Assembly: GCA_024699005.1 (NCBI GenBank)
Contig: JAILQN010000037.1
Location: forward strand, 1 to 10,880
From: Clostridia bacterium
Lineage (GTDB): Bacteria > Bacillota_A > Clostridia > Oscillospirales > Acutalibacteraceae
Length of the DNA: 10,880 nucleotides
Direction of reading: 5' to 3'
Position 1 is the first letter of the stretch, and each line of letters starts with the position of its first letter. Below the pieces are notes generated by a model. The model was not told the DNA's origin. It searched no databases and saw nothing but the letters and a program-made list of their open reading frames with translations. Position numbers and translations under genes: made by a program. Of this stretch, positions 1 to 6,752 are shown one piece after another.

Positions 1-34
1 TATTGATATGTCGTAAGAGTATATAATTGTGGCA

Positions 35-101
35 ATATGGTATCGTTTGACTTCGTCAAACCTGATACGCGCGCGAGGGCGCGCGCGCTACCGGCCCATA
101 T
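35..101. repeat. palindromic element, three-way-junction fold
   Basis: Three nested or adjacent inverted repeats fill this stretch. The outer arm ATATGG (35-40) pairs with CCATAT (96-101). Hairpin I pairs TATC plus GTTTGAC (41-51) with GTCAAAC plus GATA (55-61, 64-67), giving 11 bp with a 2-nt bulge (CT, 62-63) and a TTC loop. Hairpin II pairs CGCGCGCG (68-75) with CGCGCGCG (80-87) around an AGGG loop. Only about 8 bases (88-95) are left unpaired. The strand of action is unknown. It could be a REP- or MITE-like DNA palindrome, or a structured RNA. A TATAAT at 22-27 would place a start near base 34, but no well-spaced -35 is visible inside the window. Confidence 0.5.
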
Positions 102-218
102 CCGACAAAAAACACAAATCGATAATCAGCTTTTTCCCACCTGCGCCGTCTTATTTATCCTCCGGCTTTTCGTGAGGAACGAATAATACTGCTCTGACTT
201 ACACCCGTCCGATTTATG

Positions 219-247
219 TTGCAATTCTTTTTCTCATATGATATAAT
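219..247 (+). promoter_or_regulatory. sigma-A promoter of the HAD phosphatase gene
   Basis: TTGCAA at 219-224, a 17-nt spacer and TATAAT at 242-247. TG lies one base before the -10 (TGATATAAT), making an extended -10. Predicted transcription start is near 254, giving a leader of about 24 nt that contains AGGAG at 265-269. Confidence 0.8.
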
Positions 248-277
248 CCCGGCAGAAATCATTCAGGAGTGATAATT

Positions 278-1051
278 ATGGAACAGTTGAGAGCAAGAAA
301 AGGTTTTTTATGCGACATGGACGGCGTCATTTATCACGGCGAGGAACTCATCCCCGGCGCGAAGGATTTCGTCGACTGGCTGATCGCAAACGATAAAAAG
401 TTTCTGTTCCTCACGAACGCCAGCGACCGCAGCCCGAAGGAGCTCGCGCAGAAGCTGTACAGGCTGGGGCTGGACGTCGGCGAGGAGCATTTTTACACCA
501 GCGCGCTGGCGACCGCCCGGTTCCTGCGCAGGCAGGCGCCCGGCTGCAGCGCCTACGTCGTGGGCGGCCCCGGGCTTTACAACGCTCTTTACGATGCCGG
601 CATCACGATGAACAACGTCGACCCGGATTACGTAGTCATCGGCGAGACTAACACCTACAGCTACGAACACATTACGACGGCAATGAACCTGGTAAACAAC
701 GGCGCACGCCTGATCGCCACAAACCGCGACATGACCACCCCAGTGGCGGACGGCATGATCCCCGCCTGCAAGGCCTTCGTGGCGCCCATCGAGCTGACGA
801 CGGGCAAAAAGGCGTATTATATGGGCAAGCCGAATCCGCTGATGATGCACACCGGGCTGCATATACTGGGGCTCCACGCCGACGAAGCAGTAATGATCGG
901 AGACCGCATGGACACCGACATGATTGCCGGGATCGAAACGGGACTTGACACCGCCCTGGTGCTCTCAGGCGCATCCACGCGCGACACGATCGAGGAATAC
1001 CCCTACAGACCGAGGCTGGTGATCAACAGCGTGGGAGATATTCCGGGATAA
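278..1051 (+). CDS. HAD-IIA family phosphatase, NagD/AraL-like
   Basis: This is a 257-residue cytoplasmic HAD-superfamily phosphatase of subfamily IIA (C2 cap), the family of NagD, AraL and p-nitrophenyl phosphatases, which dephosphorylate small sugar or nucleotide phosphates. Motif I is DMDG (D13 nucleophile, D15 acid/base) followed by VIYHG. Motif II is LTNAS (T46-N47), motif III is the lysine of GKPNP (K184), and motif IV is GDRMDTD (D209, D214). The length matches the family. I chose ATG 278 because AGGAG (265-269) lies 8 nt upstream; the in-frame GTG at 269 overlaps that site. The gene has its own promoter and is followed by a terminator, so it is probably monocistronic. The natural substrate cannot be told from sequence. 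In the family such enzymes often act as housekeeping phosphatases on by-products of sugar metabolism. Confidence 0.93.
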   Translation: MEQLRARKGFLCDMDGVIYHGEELIPGAKDFVDWLIANDKKFLFLTNASDRSPKELAQKLYRLGLDVGEEHFYTSALATARFLRRQAPGCSAYVVGGPGLYNALYDAGITMNNVDPDYVVIGETNTYSYEHITTAMNLVNNGARLIATNRDMTTPVADGMIPACKAFVAPIELTTGKKAYYMGKPNPLMMHTGLHILGLHADEAVMIGDRMDTDMIAGIETGLDTALVLSGASTRDTIEEYPYRPRLVINSVGDIPG

Positions 1052-1065
1052 AACCGTACAAACAC

Positions 1066-1106
1066 AATTACAGGAGCCGTTGTCTGAGACAACGGCTCCT
1101 GTAATT
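1066..1106. terminator. perfect 20-bp inverted repeat, bidirectional terminator
   Basis: The left arm 1066-1085 is exactly complementary to 1087-1106 around a single central G at 1086, so the actual loop is a few bases. It lies between two convergent genes, 14 nt after the HAD stop and 14 nt before the stop of the membrane protein gene. The outermost four pairs are A/T only. Neither side has a long U run (AAGATAATT on +, GTGTTTG on -). Position and stem length still favour a shared terminator. Confidence 0.75.
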
Positions 1107-1120
1107 AAGATAATTCCATA

Positions 1121-2671
1121 TCAGTAAGCGCAGACGTATAAAGTATCGCCGTCGAATACAAGCTGTTCATCCGCGTCAAAATGCTCCCATGTCTTATTAT
1201 CGAATACTCTTTTTTGTTCCTCTTCCGTCATTTCACTGACATCGTAGTTATTATTACTGTCGAATACTTTTAGTATCCCGTCTCTTGACCATTCGATGAA
1301 CATATAATTCAATTGAGGATCCCCGTCATCGCAGATATATACGTTCGCAATTTTGACATCGTTTTCCTCCTGATACCTGTCGATCTCATATATTATCTGT
1401 TTTGCCCATATATTATCGGCTGTGTTGCCGACCTTATTTTCTAACTCTTTCCCGGTCATTATGAATATAAACAGACACAAAACAGCAGTCATAACAGCGA
1501 TAACCGGGGGATATACTGCTTTCGGTATATCTCCCGAAGCCGCGCACAATCCGGCAAACATAAAGAATATGCTGTAAAATCCAAGGATCGTCCGGACATT
1601 TACACCCGGCATTGATTCTATAATTCCCGGCAGGAACGCAAGCGAGTAAGCCGTCAGAAGCGCAAAAAAGACGACTATTGATTTCGCGATCTGTTTTTTG
1701 CGGATCAGCCTGAACACTATATAAATAAGAGAGACGAGAAAAAATCCGACTGTTACCGAAGCAAGCAGCATTTTTACTTTATAACTGTCGATACTTCCCG
1801 AGCCTTTCCAAATATAAAACTGTCTTGTTAAATATGTTACGGCCTTGCTGATCAATGTCTGTACAGTAAAATCCGCTCTTACGTTACCTTCAATTCCAAG
1901 ATATTTTATCAGAAGCTTGGCAATAATAAAATAACTCAGACCGCTGAGTATATAACATCCCGCAGGGGCGACGTAATGCTTCAGGCTCGCAGCGATCCCG
2001 GATTTATCGTCCTGAATACATTTTACGGAGCACACCGTGATCAAAAGAACTGCGAACAATGCGTAAAACTGTTGAAAGATACCGGTTAAAACAATGATAA
2101 GGACATACGCAATAATATACGTCCAGAAATGTGTTTTCCGTACGAAAATACTCGCCGTAAGAAAAGTCAGGAAGAAGCCCGCTCCAAGAAGAATCATACA
2201 TTCCGGGAATGTCAGATGATTGGCGGTAGAAGGATTCATGACCGCTATCAAAAGAGTCAGGTCTGTAAGTATTAAAGTGATACGCCGCTTTTCTTCGGAA
2301 ACATGCAGCATATTATTGAACGAAACGGCAAATACCGACAATCCGGTACATGCAATCACAGCAAAAACAAGTGTATCTAATGTACAGTTATCAAAAAAAT
2401 TATGATTAAAAACACATAAGAACTTTAGAATCAGTGCTCCGGAAAAACGGTAACTTGAATAATATGTACTGACGTTATCCTCGAGTCCCAACGGATAAAT
2501 CCCGTAACCGTCCGAACTGAAGTTCTGTCCCTGATATACCGAAACTACGGCGAAAATAATAATAAAGTTCAATAAAAACAAAAAACAATTCTCATAACTG
2601 AAAAAATACGAAAGCCGCGTACTTTTAAGACCTGTCAGTTTACCGGATTTATTTCTGTCGCTCTCAGACAT
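1121..2671 (-). CDS. polytopic membrane protein, probable GtrII-like glucosyltransferase
   Basis: This 516-residue integral membrane protein has about ten hydrophobic segments, roughly at residues 28-46, 77-89, 99-117, 130-147, 157-177, 183-213, 233-257, 300-322, 329-350, 361-378 and 386-406. A soluble C-terminal domain of about 105 residues, rich in Asp, Glu and Asn, follows. The loop after the first segment carries an acidic, aromatic stretch (SSDGYGIYPLGLEDN, 52-66). A GIFQQFYALF motif sits at 197-206. This layout resembles the Pfam GtrII glucosyltransferase family, whose members move glucose from a lipid carrier onto surface polysaccharide. That assignment is recognition, not proof. The start at 2671 has GAAAGG about 9 nt upstream and a promoter behind it. 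The gene is visibly A+T-richer than all neighbours (about 40% G+C by eye) and uses AUA and AAA freely, which suggests transfer. An alternative is another GT-C-like membrane protein. Confidence 0.6.
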   Translation of the reverse strand: MSESDRNKSGKLTGLKSTRLSYFFSYENCFLFLLNFIIIFAVVSVYQGQNFSSDGYGIYPLGLEDNVSTYYSSYRFSGALILKFLCVFNHNFFDNCTLDTLVFAVIACTGLSVFAVSFNNMLHVSEEKRRITLILTDLTLLIAVMNPSTANHLTFPECMILLGAGFFLTFLTASIFVRKTHFWTYIIAYVLIIVLTGIFQQFYALFAVLLITVCSVKCIQDDKSGIAASLKHYVAPAGCYILSGLSYFIIAKLLIKYLGIEGNVRADFTVQTLISKAVTYLTRQFYIWKGSGSIDSYKVKMLLASVTVGFFLVSLIYIVFRLIRKKQIAKSIVVFFALLTAYSLAFLPGIIESMPGVNVRTILGFYSIFFMFAGLCAASGDIPKAVYPPVIAVMTAVLCLFIFIMTGKELENKVGNTADNIWAKQIIYEIDRYQEENDVKIANVYICDDGDPQLNYMFIEWSRDGILKVFDSNNNYDVSEMTEEEQKRVFDNKTWEHFDADEQLVFDGDTLYVCAY

Positions 2672-2712
2672 CTCGTAAAACCTTTCTTTTCTATCGGTAT
2701 TTATTGTATTGT

Positions 2713-2741
2713 ATTCTAATCACAATCGCCGGAGTTTTCAA
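2713..2741 (-). promoter_or_regulatory. promoter of the membrane protein gene
   Basis: On the minus strand TTGAAA (2741-2736) is followed by a 17-nt spacer and TAGAAT (2718-2713). The predicted start is near 2706, about 35 nt before the ATG at 2671. Two overlapping TACAAT hexamers just downstream (2713-2703) lack a well-spaced -35. Confidence 0.55.
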
Positions 2742-2771
2742 GTAAAATATTCCTGAAATACATTCTGTAAT

Positions 2772-2846
2772 TCATATTAATCCCGCGATCCGGATCATCC
2801 TGTCCGTGGCGTTACCAAAGAATTCCTTATACGCCCGGAAGTACCG
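2772..2846 (-). pseudogene. orphan C-terminal fragment of an anSME-like gene
   Basis: Read on the minus strand from about 2846 to the TGA at 2772-2774, this stretch encodes RTRYFRAYKEFFGN followed by ATDRMIRIAGLI and a stop. It matches the last residues of the intact sulfatase-maturating enzyme next door (KNRYCRAYREFFDH, AADRMAQIARGLMA, stop). Nucleotides 2783-2850 align without gaps to 4172-4239 with about 54 of 68 identical. The last SPASM-proximal cysteine is a phenylalanine here. No start codon, ribosome site or upstream domain remains: the fragment abuts the stop of the GH28 gene in another frame. Most changes keep the amino acid class, so the parent was probably a functional paralogue, not a recent copy. 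Confidence 0.8.
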
Positions 2847-2851
2847 GGTCC

Positions 2852-4051
2852 TCAGTGTCCGCAAACGATCAGGTTCGTGCTTTCCGGAGAGAACAGACTG
2901 CCCGCGCCGCCGGAAAATTCCGCCGTCACGTTTTTAAGATACACGGTGAGCGGTTCATCCGCGGCGCCGTCCACGCGGGAACTGTTCGTAAGCCCTGTAA
3001 ACCGGACGTTGTCAAATGTCAGGTCCCGCAGGCGGTCGCCCAGCTGGAGCGCGCCCGGGGAATCCGCGTGATACTCAAGCACGTGTCCGGCGTTCTCCAC
3101 GATCATATTGCGGAAGACGATATTCCGGGAATGTTCCTTTGCCGGGAACGTCTCGCTGGCGAAAAAGATCATCAGGGAGATAAGATCGTGCCGTCCCGCT
3201 TCCCGGGGCAGGATATCCGTTTCAGACTTTACTATCGTGAGCCGGTGCGGATAATAACCGGGGCCGTAGATATGGCAGTTCTCCGCAAGGATATCCACGC
3301 CTCCGATCCGGAACGCCTGACAGGAGGTATTGAGCACACAGTTGTTGACGTGCAGATTCCTGACGCAGATCCCGGCGATACAGTCGTCCCCGGTGCGGAA
3401 CACGCAGCGGCATATCTCCACGTTTTCGCAGAAATGAAGATGGATGCCGTCGCTGCCCCCCAGACACGTGACGTCCGTCATCGACACGTCCGTGCAGGCG
3501 TCCAGCTGATGCATGAAATTGCCGCTGTGCTGAACGGTATAGCCCCGGAGCGTGACGTGACTGCAGCCCGACAGAAAGATACCGTGCGGACCCCGGTAGT
3601 TTTCCTCTCCCTCCGGGTCGAAGCAGTTCTGACCGTCGATCACGGAACCCGGCTCGCCTATGACCGAAATTCGTTCCGCTCCGTAAGCGGAGAGCATCGC
3701 CCTGCGGTATTCGTCTCTTTTTCTGTAGCCGAAATGCCGCGGGATCAGTTCCATATCCGTGCGCAGCCGAACGTTTTCCGGCACGTCGAACACCGCGTAA
3801 TCGCCGCATTTTTCACTGCCCAGCAGCACGGCGCCGCTTTCCAGATATACCGTCGTATCCGACCGGATCAGCAGACCGGAAACTCGGTAAACTCCTTTCG
3901 GAAAAACCACGGTCCCGCCGCCGTCTTCACAGAGGTCGAGTATTTTCTGTATGGCATCCGTCTGCGGATATCCCGCGTCCGGTTTTATTCCGTGATCTGT
4001 CAGACGGAAGAGCTTTCCCGGCATACTTCCGGGCGTATCGGTCATTTGCAT
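2852..4051 (-). CDS. GH28-like right-handed beta-helix glycosidase
   Basis: This 399-residue protein has a pectate-lyase-3/GH28 type beta-helix. The N-terminal cap contains TDAIQKILD, then GGGTVVFPKGVYRVSGL, followed by repeated strand turns such as GIFLSGCSHVTLRGYTV. Acidic residues match two GH28 catalytic positions: D201 in GGSDGIH (NTD motif position) and D222-D223 in RTGDDCIAG. The usual Gly-His-Gly motif is not seen; SCQAFRIGG (residues 243-251) lies in that region. Family enzymes cleave galacturonic acid or related uronic-acid polymers. No signal peptide is present, so it should act on imported oligosaccharides. I chose ATG 4051: GGGAGG (4058-4063) lies 6 nt upstream, and the promoter start falls near 4080, which rules out the in-frame ATG at 4081. 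It has its own promoter and shares its strand with the sulfatase maturase. Confidence 0.8.
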   Translation of the reverse strand: MQMTDTPGSMPGKLFRLTDHGIKPDAGYPQTDAIQKILDLCEDGGGTVVFPKGVYRVSGLLIRSDTTVYLESGAVLLGSEKCGDYAVFDVPENVRLRTDMELIPRHFGYRKRDEYRRAMLSAYGAERISVIGEPGSVIDGQNCFDPEGEENYRGPHGIFLSGCSHVTLRGYTVQHSGNFMHQLDACTDVSMTDVTCLGGSDGIHLHFCENVEICRCVFRTGDDCIAGICVRNLHVNNCVLNTSCQAFRIGGVDILAENCHIYGPGYYPHRLTIVKSETDILPREAGRHDLISLMIFFASETFPAKEHSRNIVFRNMIVENAGHVLEYHADSPGALQLGDRLRDLTFDNVRFTGLTNSSRVDGAADEPLTVYLKNVTAEFSGGAGSLFSPESTNLIVCGH

Positions 4052-4086
4052 CGTATTCCTCCCAGAATATGGATCGTTCATCCGGT

Positions 4087-4115
4087 ATCATAACAAAATA
4101 GCGTGAAGAAATCAA
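4087..4115 (-). promoter_or_regulatory. promoter of the GH28-like gene
   Basis: On the minus strand TTGATT (4115-4110), a 17-nt spacer and TATGAT (4092-4087), with TGT directly before the -10 (extended -10). It sits between the maturase stop and the GH28 start, so the glycosidase can be expressed alone. Predicted start is near 4080. Confidence 0.75.
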
Positions 4116-4153
4116 CTGCCGCCCTGCCGGTAAATTCCGGTTCCGGGTCCCGC

Positions 4154-5218
4154 TCAGGCCATCAATCCTCTTGCGATCTGCGCCATCCTGTCCGCGGCGT
4201 GATCAAAGAACTCCCTGTACGCCCGGCAGTACCGGTTCTTTGTAAACCCGTCCGTTCTGTCCCGCCGGCAGCCGCCGCGGCAGAGAACGTAATACTTACA
4301 ATCCCTGCAGAGACCGTGGATCATATGCGACTGCCGTATAAAATCCTTCTGTTTCCCGTTTGGCTCGAACGGGGCGTCATCGAACACCGACCCGAGCCGG
4401 TATTCGTCCCGGCAGTAGAAATCGCAGGGATAAAGGCTGCCGTCCGCCTCCACGACGTAATAACTGCCGCAGACGCCGCACATGGCGCAGTTTTCGGGCG
4501 GGTTGCCCATAAGTATGCCCACGTAATTGTCGATATGTCTTATTGAGATATATTCTCCCCTGATGAAATCATCGTACCACAGATCGAAGGAACTTTTCAG
4601 AAAATATGCGTATCCGTCCTCCGACAGGGAAACTCCGCCGCCCTCGTCTATGCACGGAATGAACTGCAGAAAGCGGAACCCGTGTTTTTTGAAAAAAGCG
4701 TAAGTGCGTTCTGTATCCTTCGCGTTCTCATCGTCGATAACGGAAAGGATATTGTACTCAACGTTGTGCTTTTCGAGCGTCGCGGCCGCGTTCAGAACGC
4801 GGGTAAAAACGCCGGCGCCGTTCCTGTCAAGACGAAAGCGGCCGTTCGTTTTTTCGTCGCCGTCCAGAGATATTCCGATCAGAAATCCGTGTTCCCCGAA
4901 GAACCGGGCAAAACCGTCGTCGATCAGAAGGCCGTTCGTCTGCAGGGCGTAGGAAACCGGAACCGGAACGCTTCGCTCCAGCTTTTCGGTAAAGCTGCGG
5001 AAGAACCCGCGCCCCGCGAGCGTCGGCTCGCCGCCCTGGAACATAACGGACAGCGCGGAAGGCCGATACTCCCTTATCCTCTGTATCAGCATATCCGCAG
5101 TGTCTTCCGTCATAACGCGGTTCTCTCTCGTTTCGCTCGCGGCCCTGTAAAAACAGTATCCGCAGTTCATGTTGCAAAGCCCCGCGGCGGGCTTTATAAG
5201 CAGGGTCAGAGATTTCAT
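4154..5218 (-). CDS. anaerobic sulfatase-maturating enzyme (radical SAM/SPASM)
   Basis: This 354-residue enzyme converts the active-site Cys (or Ser) of sulfatases to formylglycine, using S-adenosylmethionine and three iron-sulfur clusters in the cytoplasm. The radical SAM motif is CNMNCGYC (C15, C19, C22), followed by QGGEPTL (61-67) for SAM binding. The SPASM region has C244, C247, C250, C265 and C269, then C304, C307, C313 and C317. YPCDFYC contains D266, equivalent to the catalytic Asp known in clostridial anSME. I chose ATG 5218 because MKSLTLLIKPAAG is the usual family start and AGGA lies 8 nt upstream; the longer frame to 5320 runs through the promoters. Its target is almost certainly the divergent Cys-type sulfatase 80 bp away. 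Length and cysteine pattern look intact. Confidence 0.95.
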   Translation of the reverse strand: MKSLTLLIKPAAGLCNMNCGYCFYRAASETRENRVMTEDTADMLIQRIREYRPSALSVMFQGGEPTLAGRGFFRSFTEKLERSVPVPVSYALQTNGLLIDDGFARFFGEHGFLIGISLDGDEKTNGRFRLDRNGAGVFTRVLNAAATLEKHNVEYNILSVIDDENAKDTERTYAFFKKHGFRFLQFIPCIDEGGGVSLSEDGYAYFLKSSFDLWYDDFIRGEYISIRHIDNYVGILMGNPPENCAMCGVCGSYYVVEADGSLYPCDFYCRDEYRLGSVFDDAPFEPNGKQKDFIRQSHMIHGLCRDCKYYVLCRGGCRRDRTDGFTKNRYCRAYREFFDHAADRMAQIARGLMA

Positions 5219-5231
5219 GGTGACGATCCTA

Positions 5232-5259
5232 TTGACTTGTTGTCTGATTCCAGTATAAT
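5232..5259 (+). promoter_or_regulatory. sulfatase promoter, overlapping the divergent one
   Basis: TTGACT (5232-5237), a 16-nt spacer and TATAAT (5254-5259). The predicted start is near 5266, giving a leader of about 32 nt that contains AAGGAG at 5280-5285. Confidence 0.78.
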
Positions 5260-5281
5260 ATAAAAAGGAATTTGATTGCAA
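5252..5281 (-). promoter_or_regulatory. maturase promoter, overlapping the divergent one
   Basis: On the minus strand TTGCAA (5281-5276), an 18-nt spacer and TATACT (5257-5252). Its -10 shares four base pairs with the sulfatase -10 on the other strand, so two polymerases cannot occupy both at once. The predicted start is near 5245, with AGGA at 5230-5227. Confidence 0.6.
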
Positions 5282-5297
5282 GGAGATGAGAAGAAAA

Positions 5298-6629
5298 ATG
5301 GAGAAACCGAACGTTGTCATAATCCTGACCGACGATCAGGGTTACGGCGATCTCGGCTGCATGGGCTCGCAGGACCTCAGGACACCGAATATCGACGCGC
5401 TTGCCGGAAACGGCATCCTCTTTTCTTCCATGTATTCCGCTTCGCCCGTCTGCTCGCCGTCGAGAGCGGCGCTGCTGACCGGCAGATATCCGGGTTACGC
5501 GGGCGTGCGCGCGATCCTCGCCGGGCACCGCAGGGCAAGCGGCCTTACGCCGGAAGTCCCGACGCTCGCGACCGCGCTGAAAAAGGAAGGCTACGCTACC
5601 GGGATATGCGGCAAATGGCATCTCGGCCTGAAACCCGAATGCCGCCCGAACGCCAACGGATTTGACGAGTTCAGCGGTTTCCTTGCCGGATGTCTGGATT
5701 ATTACTCCCACATTTTCTATTACGGCATGGCCGACGGCGGCTCCGACCCGACGCACGACCTGTGGGAGAACGACGAAGAAGTCTACGCCAACGGCGAATA
5801 CCTGACCGAACGGATCACGCGCAAAAGCGTCGATTTTATCCGCCGCCATAAAGACGGACCGTTCTTTCTGTACGCGGCGTACAACGCGCCGCACTACCCC
5901 ATGCACTGCCCGGACAAATACCTGGACCGTTTCCCCGGTCTGCCCCGGGACCGAAAGATCATGGCGGCGATGATAAGCGCTGTGGACGACGGCGTGGGAG
6001 AGATCACGGATACCCTGAAGCGGCTCGGGCTTTTTGAAAACACGATAATCTATTTCCAGAGCGACAACGGCCCTTCGCGCGAGAGCAGGAACTGGCTCGA
6101 CGGTACGCCCGACCCGTATTACGGCGGCACGACCGGCAGTCTGAAAGGCCATAAATTCAGCCTTTTCGAGGGCGGGATACGCGTCCCCGCCGTTCTGGCG
6201 TGGGGAAGCAGGATAACGCCCCGGACCGCAGACAAAGCGCATATCGCGACGGATATTTTCCCGACCATCCTCGAGGCCTGCGGCGGCGACCTTTCGGAAT
6301 ACGATACCGACGGCGTGAGTCTTCTGGGGATGCTTGAAAACAAAGAGGACTGCACGCACGAATATATGTTCTGGGAGATGGAAGACCAGACCGCAGTAAG
6401 ACGCGGCTATTACAAGCTCGTCCTTAACGGACGCCTGACGGAGTCCGACGGCGCATCGGCTCCGGTCTGGCTCTCCGATCTCGGTTCCGACCCCGGCGAG
6501 AGAAAAAACCTCGCCGACGAGCTGCCCGAAATCCGCGACGATCTGACCGCCGCCGCGACCGGGTGGCGGAAAAAGCTCGAGGACAACTGGGAAGAGCGTT
6601 TCGCGAAAAACTACAGTCTCACACTCTGA
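5298..6629 (+). CDS. Cys-type sulfatase (alkaline phosphatase fold, S1 family)
   Basis: This 443-residue sulfatase hydrolyses sulfate esters, typically of glycans. The formylglycine signature is CSPSRAALLTGR (52-63), with C52 as the residue to be oxidised; a Cys in that place fits anSME maturation. Metal ligands are visible as D12-D13 (ILTDDQGYGDLG) and D256-N257 (QSDNGPS). Substrate-sulfate contacts are K106 and H108 (GKWHLG), H199 (NAPHYP) and K283 (SLKGHK). The end, SDPGERKNLADELPEI, is typical of the class. There is no signal peptide, so the enzyme is cytoplasmic and its substrate is presumably imported. I prefer ATG 5298: the AAGGAG at 5280-5285 directly touches the in-frame ATG at 5286 and cannot serve it, while its extended match leaves a workable spacing to 5298. 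The exact sulfated sugar cannot be told. Confidence 0.93.
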   Translation: MEKPNVVIILTDDQGYGDLGCMGSQDLRTPNIDALAGNGILFSSMYSASPVCSPSRAALLTGRYPGYAGVRAILAGHRRASGLTPEVPTLATALKKEGYATGICGKWHLGLKPECRPNANGFDEFSGFLAGCLDYYSHIFYYGMADGGSDPTHDLWENDEEVYANGEYLTERITRKSVDFIRRHKDGPFFLYAAYNAPHYPMHCPDKYLDRFPGLPRDRKIMAAMISAVDDGVGEITDTLKRLGLFENTIIYFQSDNGPSRESRNWLDGTPDPYYGGTTGSLKGHKFSLFEGGIRVPAVLAWGSRITPRTADKAHIATDIFPTILEACGGDLSEYDTDGVSLLGMLENKEDCTHEYMFWEMEDQTAVRRGYYKLVLNGRLTESDGASAPVWLSDLGSDPGERKNLADELPEIRDDLTAAATGWRKKLEDNWEERFAKNYSLTL

Positions 6630-6669
6630 GACCGGAGTCCGCGGAACGGCGCTCCCCCGCGGTCGCATA

Positions 6670-6718
6670 ACCGTCAACTGATCACTGCCCCCTGAAACCT
6701 GTCACCTGTCACCTGAAA
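6670..6718. repeat. array of seven 7-bp units
   Basis: Read from 6670 in steps of seven: ACCGTCA, ACTGATC, ACTGCCC, CCTGAAA, CCTGTCA, CCTGTCA, CCTGAAA. The shared core is (A/C)C(T/C)G with a variable three-base tail. It fills the gap between the sulfatase and the phosphoesterase gene. No promoter is seen in this gap. A CCGCGG pair at 6639-6644 and 6657-6662 could form a short hairpin but lacks a U run. Confidence 0.7.
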
Positions 6719-6752
6719 ACACAACCGCTCCATCATGAAAGGAATCCTGACC

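Noticed and set aside
102..218. Small gene or RNA between the palindrome and the HAD promoter
   Set aside because: No open frame with a ribosome site and no further stable structure was seen on either strand.
2754..2774. Terminator for the GH28 gene (TGAAATACA and TGTAATTCA, TTC loop)
   Set aside because: An A/T-rich 9-bp stem with a mismatch and no U run; too weak to call.
2855..4093. 412-codon open frame on + opposite the GH28 gene
   Set aside because: It mirrors the real gene in G+C-rich DNA, has no recognisable motifs and no ribosome site. The minus-strand product has clear beta-helix motifs.
4103..4546. 147-codon open frame on + opposite the maturase 3' half
   Set aside because: Antisense to the SPASM region, whose cysteines are conserved on the minus strand.
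5219..5320. N-terminal extension of the maturase to 5320
   Set aside because: It would translate across both divergent promoters and lies upstream of the predicted start of transcription; ATG 5218 gives the usual family start.
5229..6677. 482-codon open frame on - opposite the sulfatase
   Set aside because: The sulfatase motifs on + are decisive. The antisense product is Arg/Val-rich and unrecognisable and overlaps the divergent promoters.
6670..6718. CRISPR-like array
   Set aside because: Units are 7 bp without spacers; this is a short tandem repeat.
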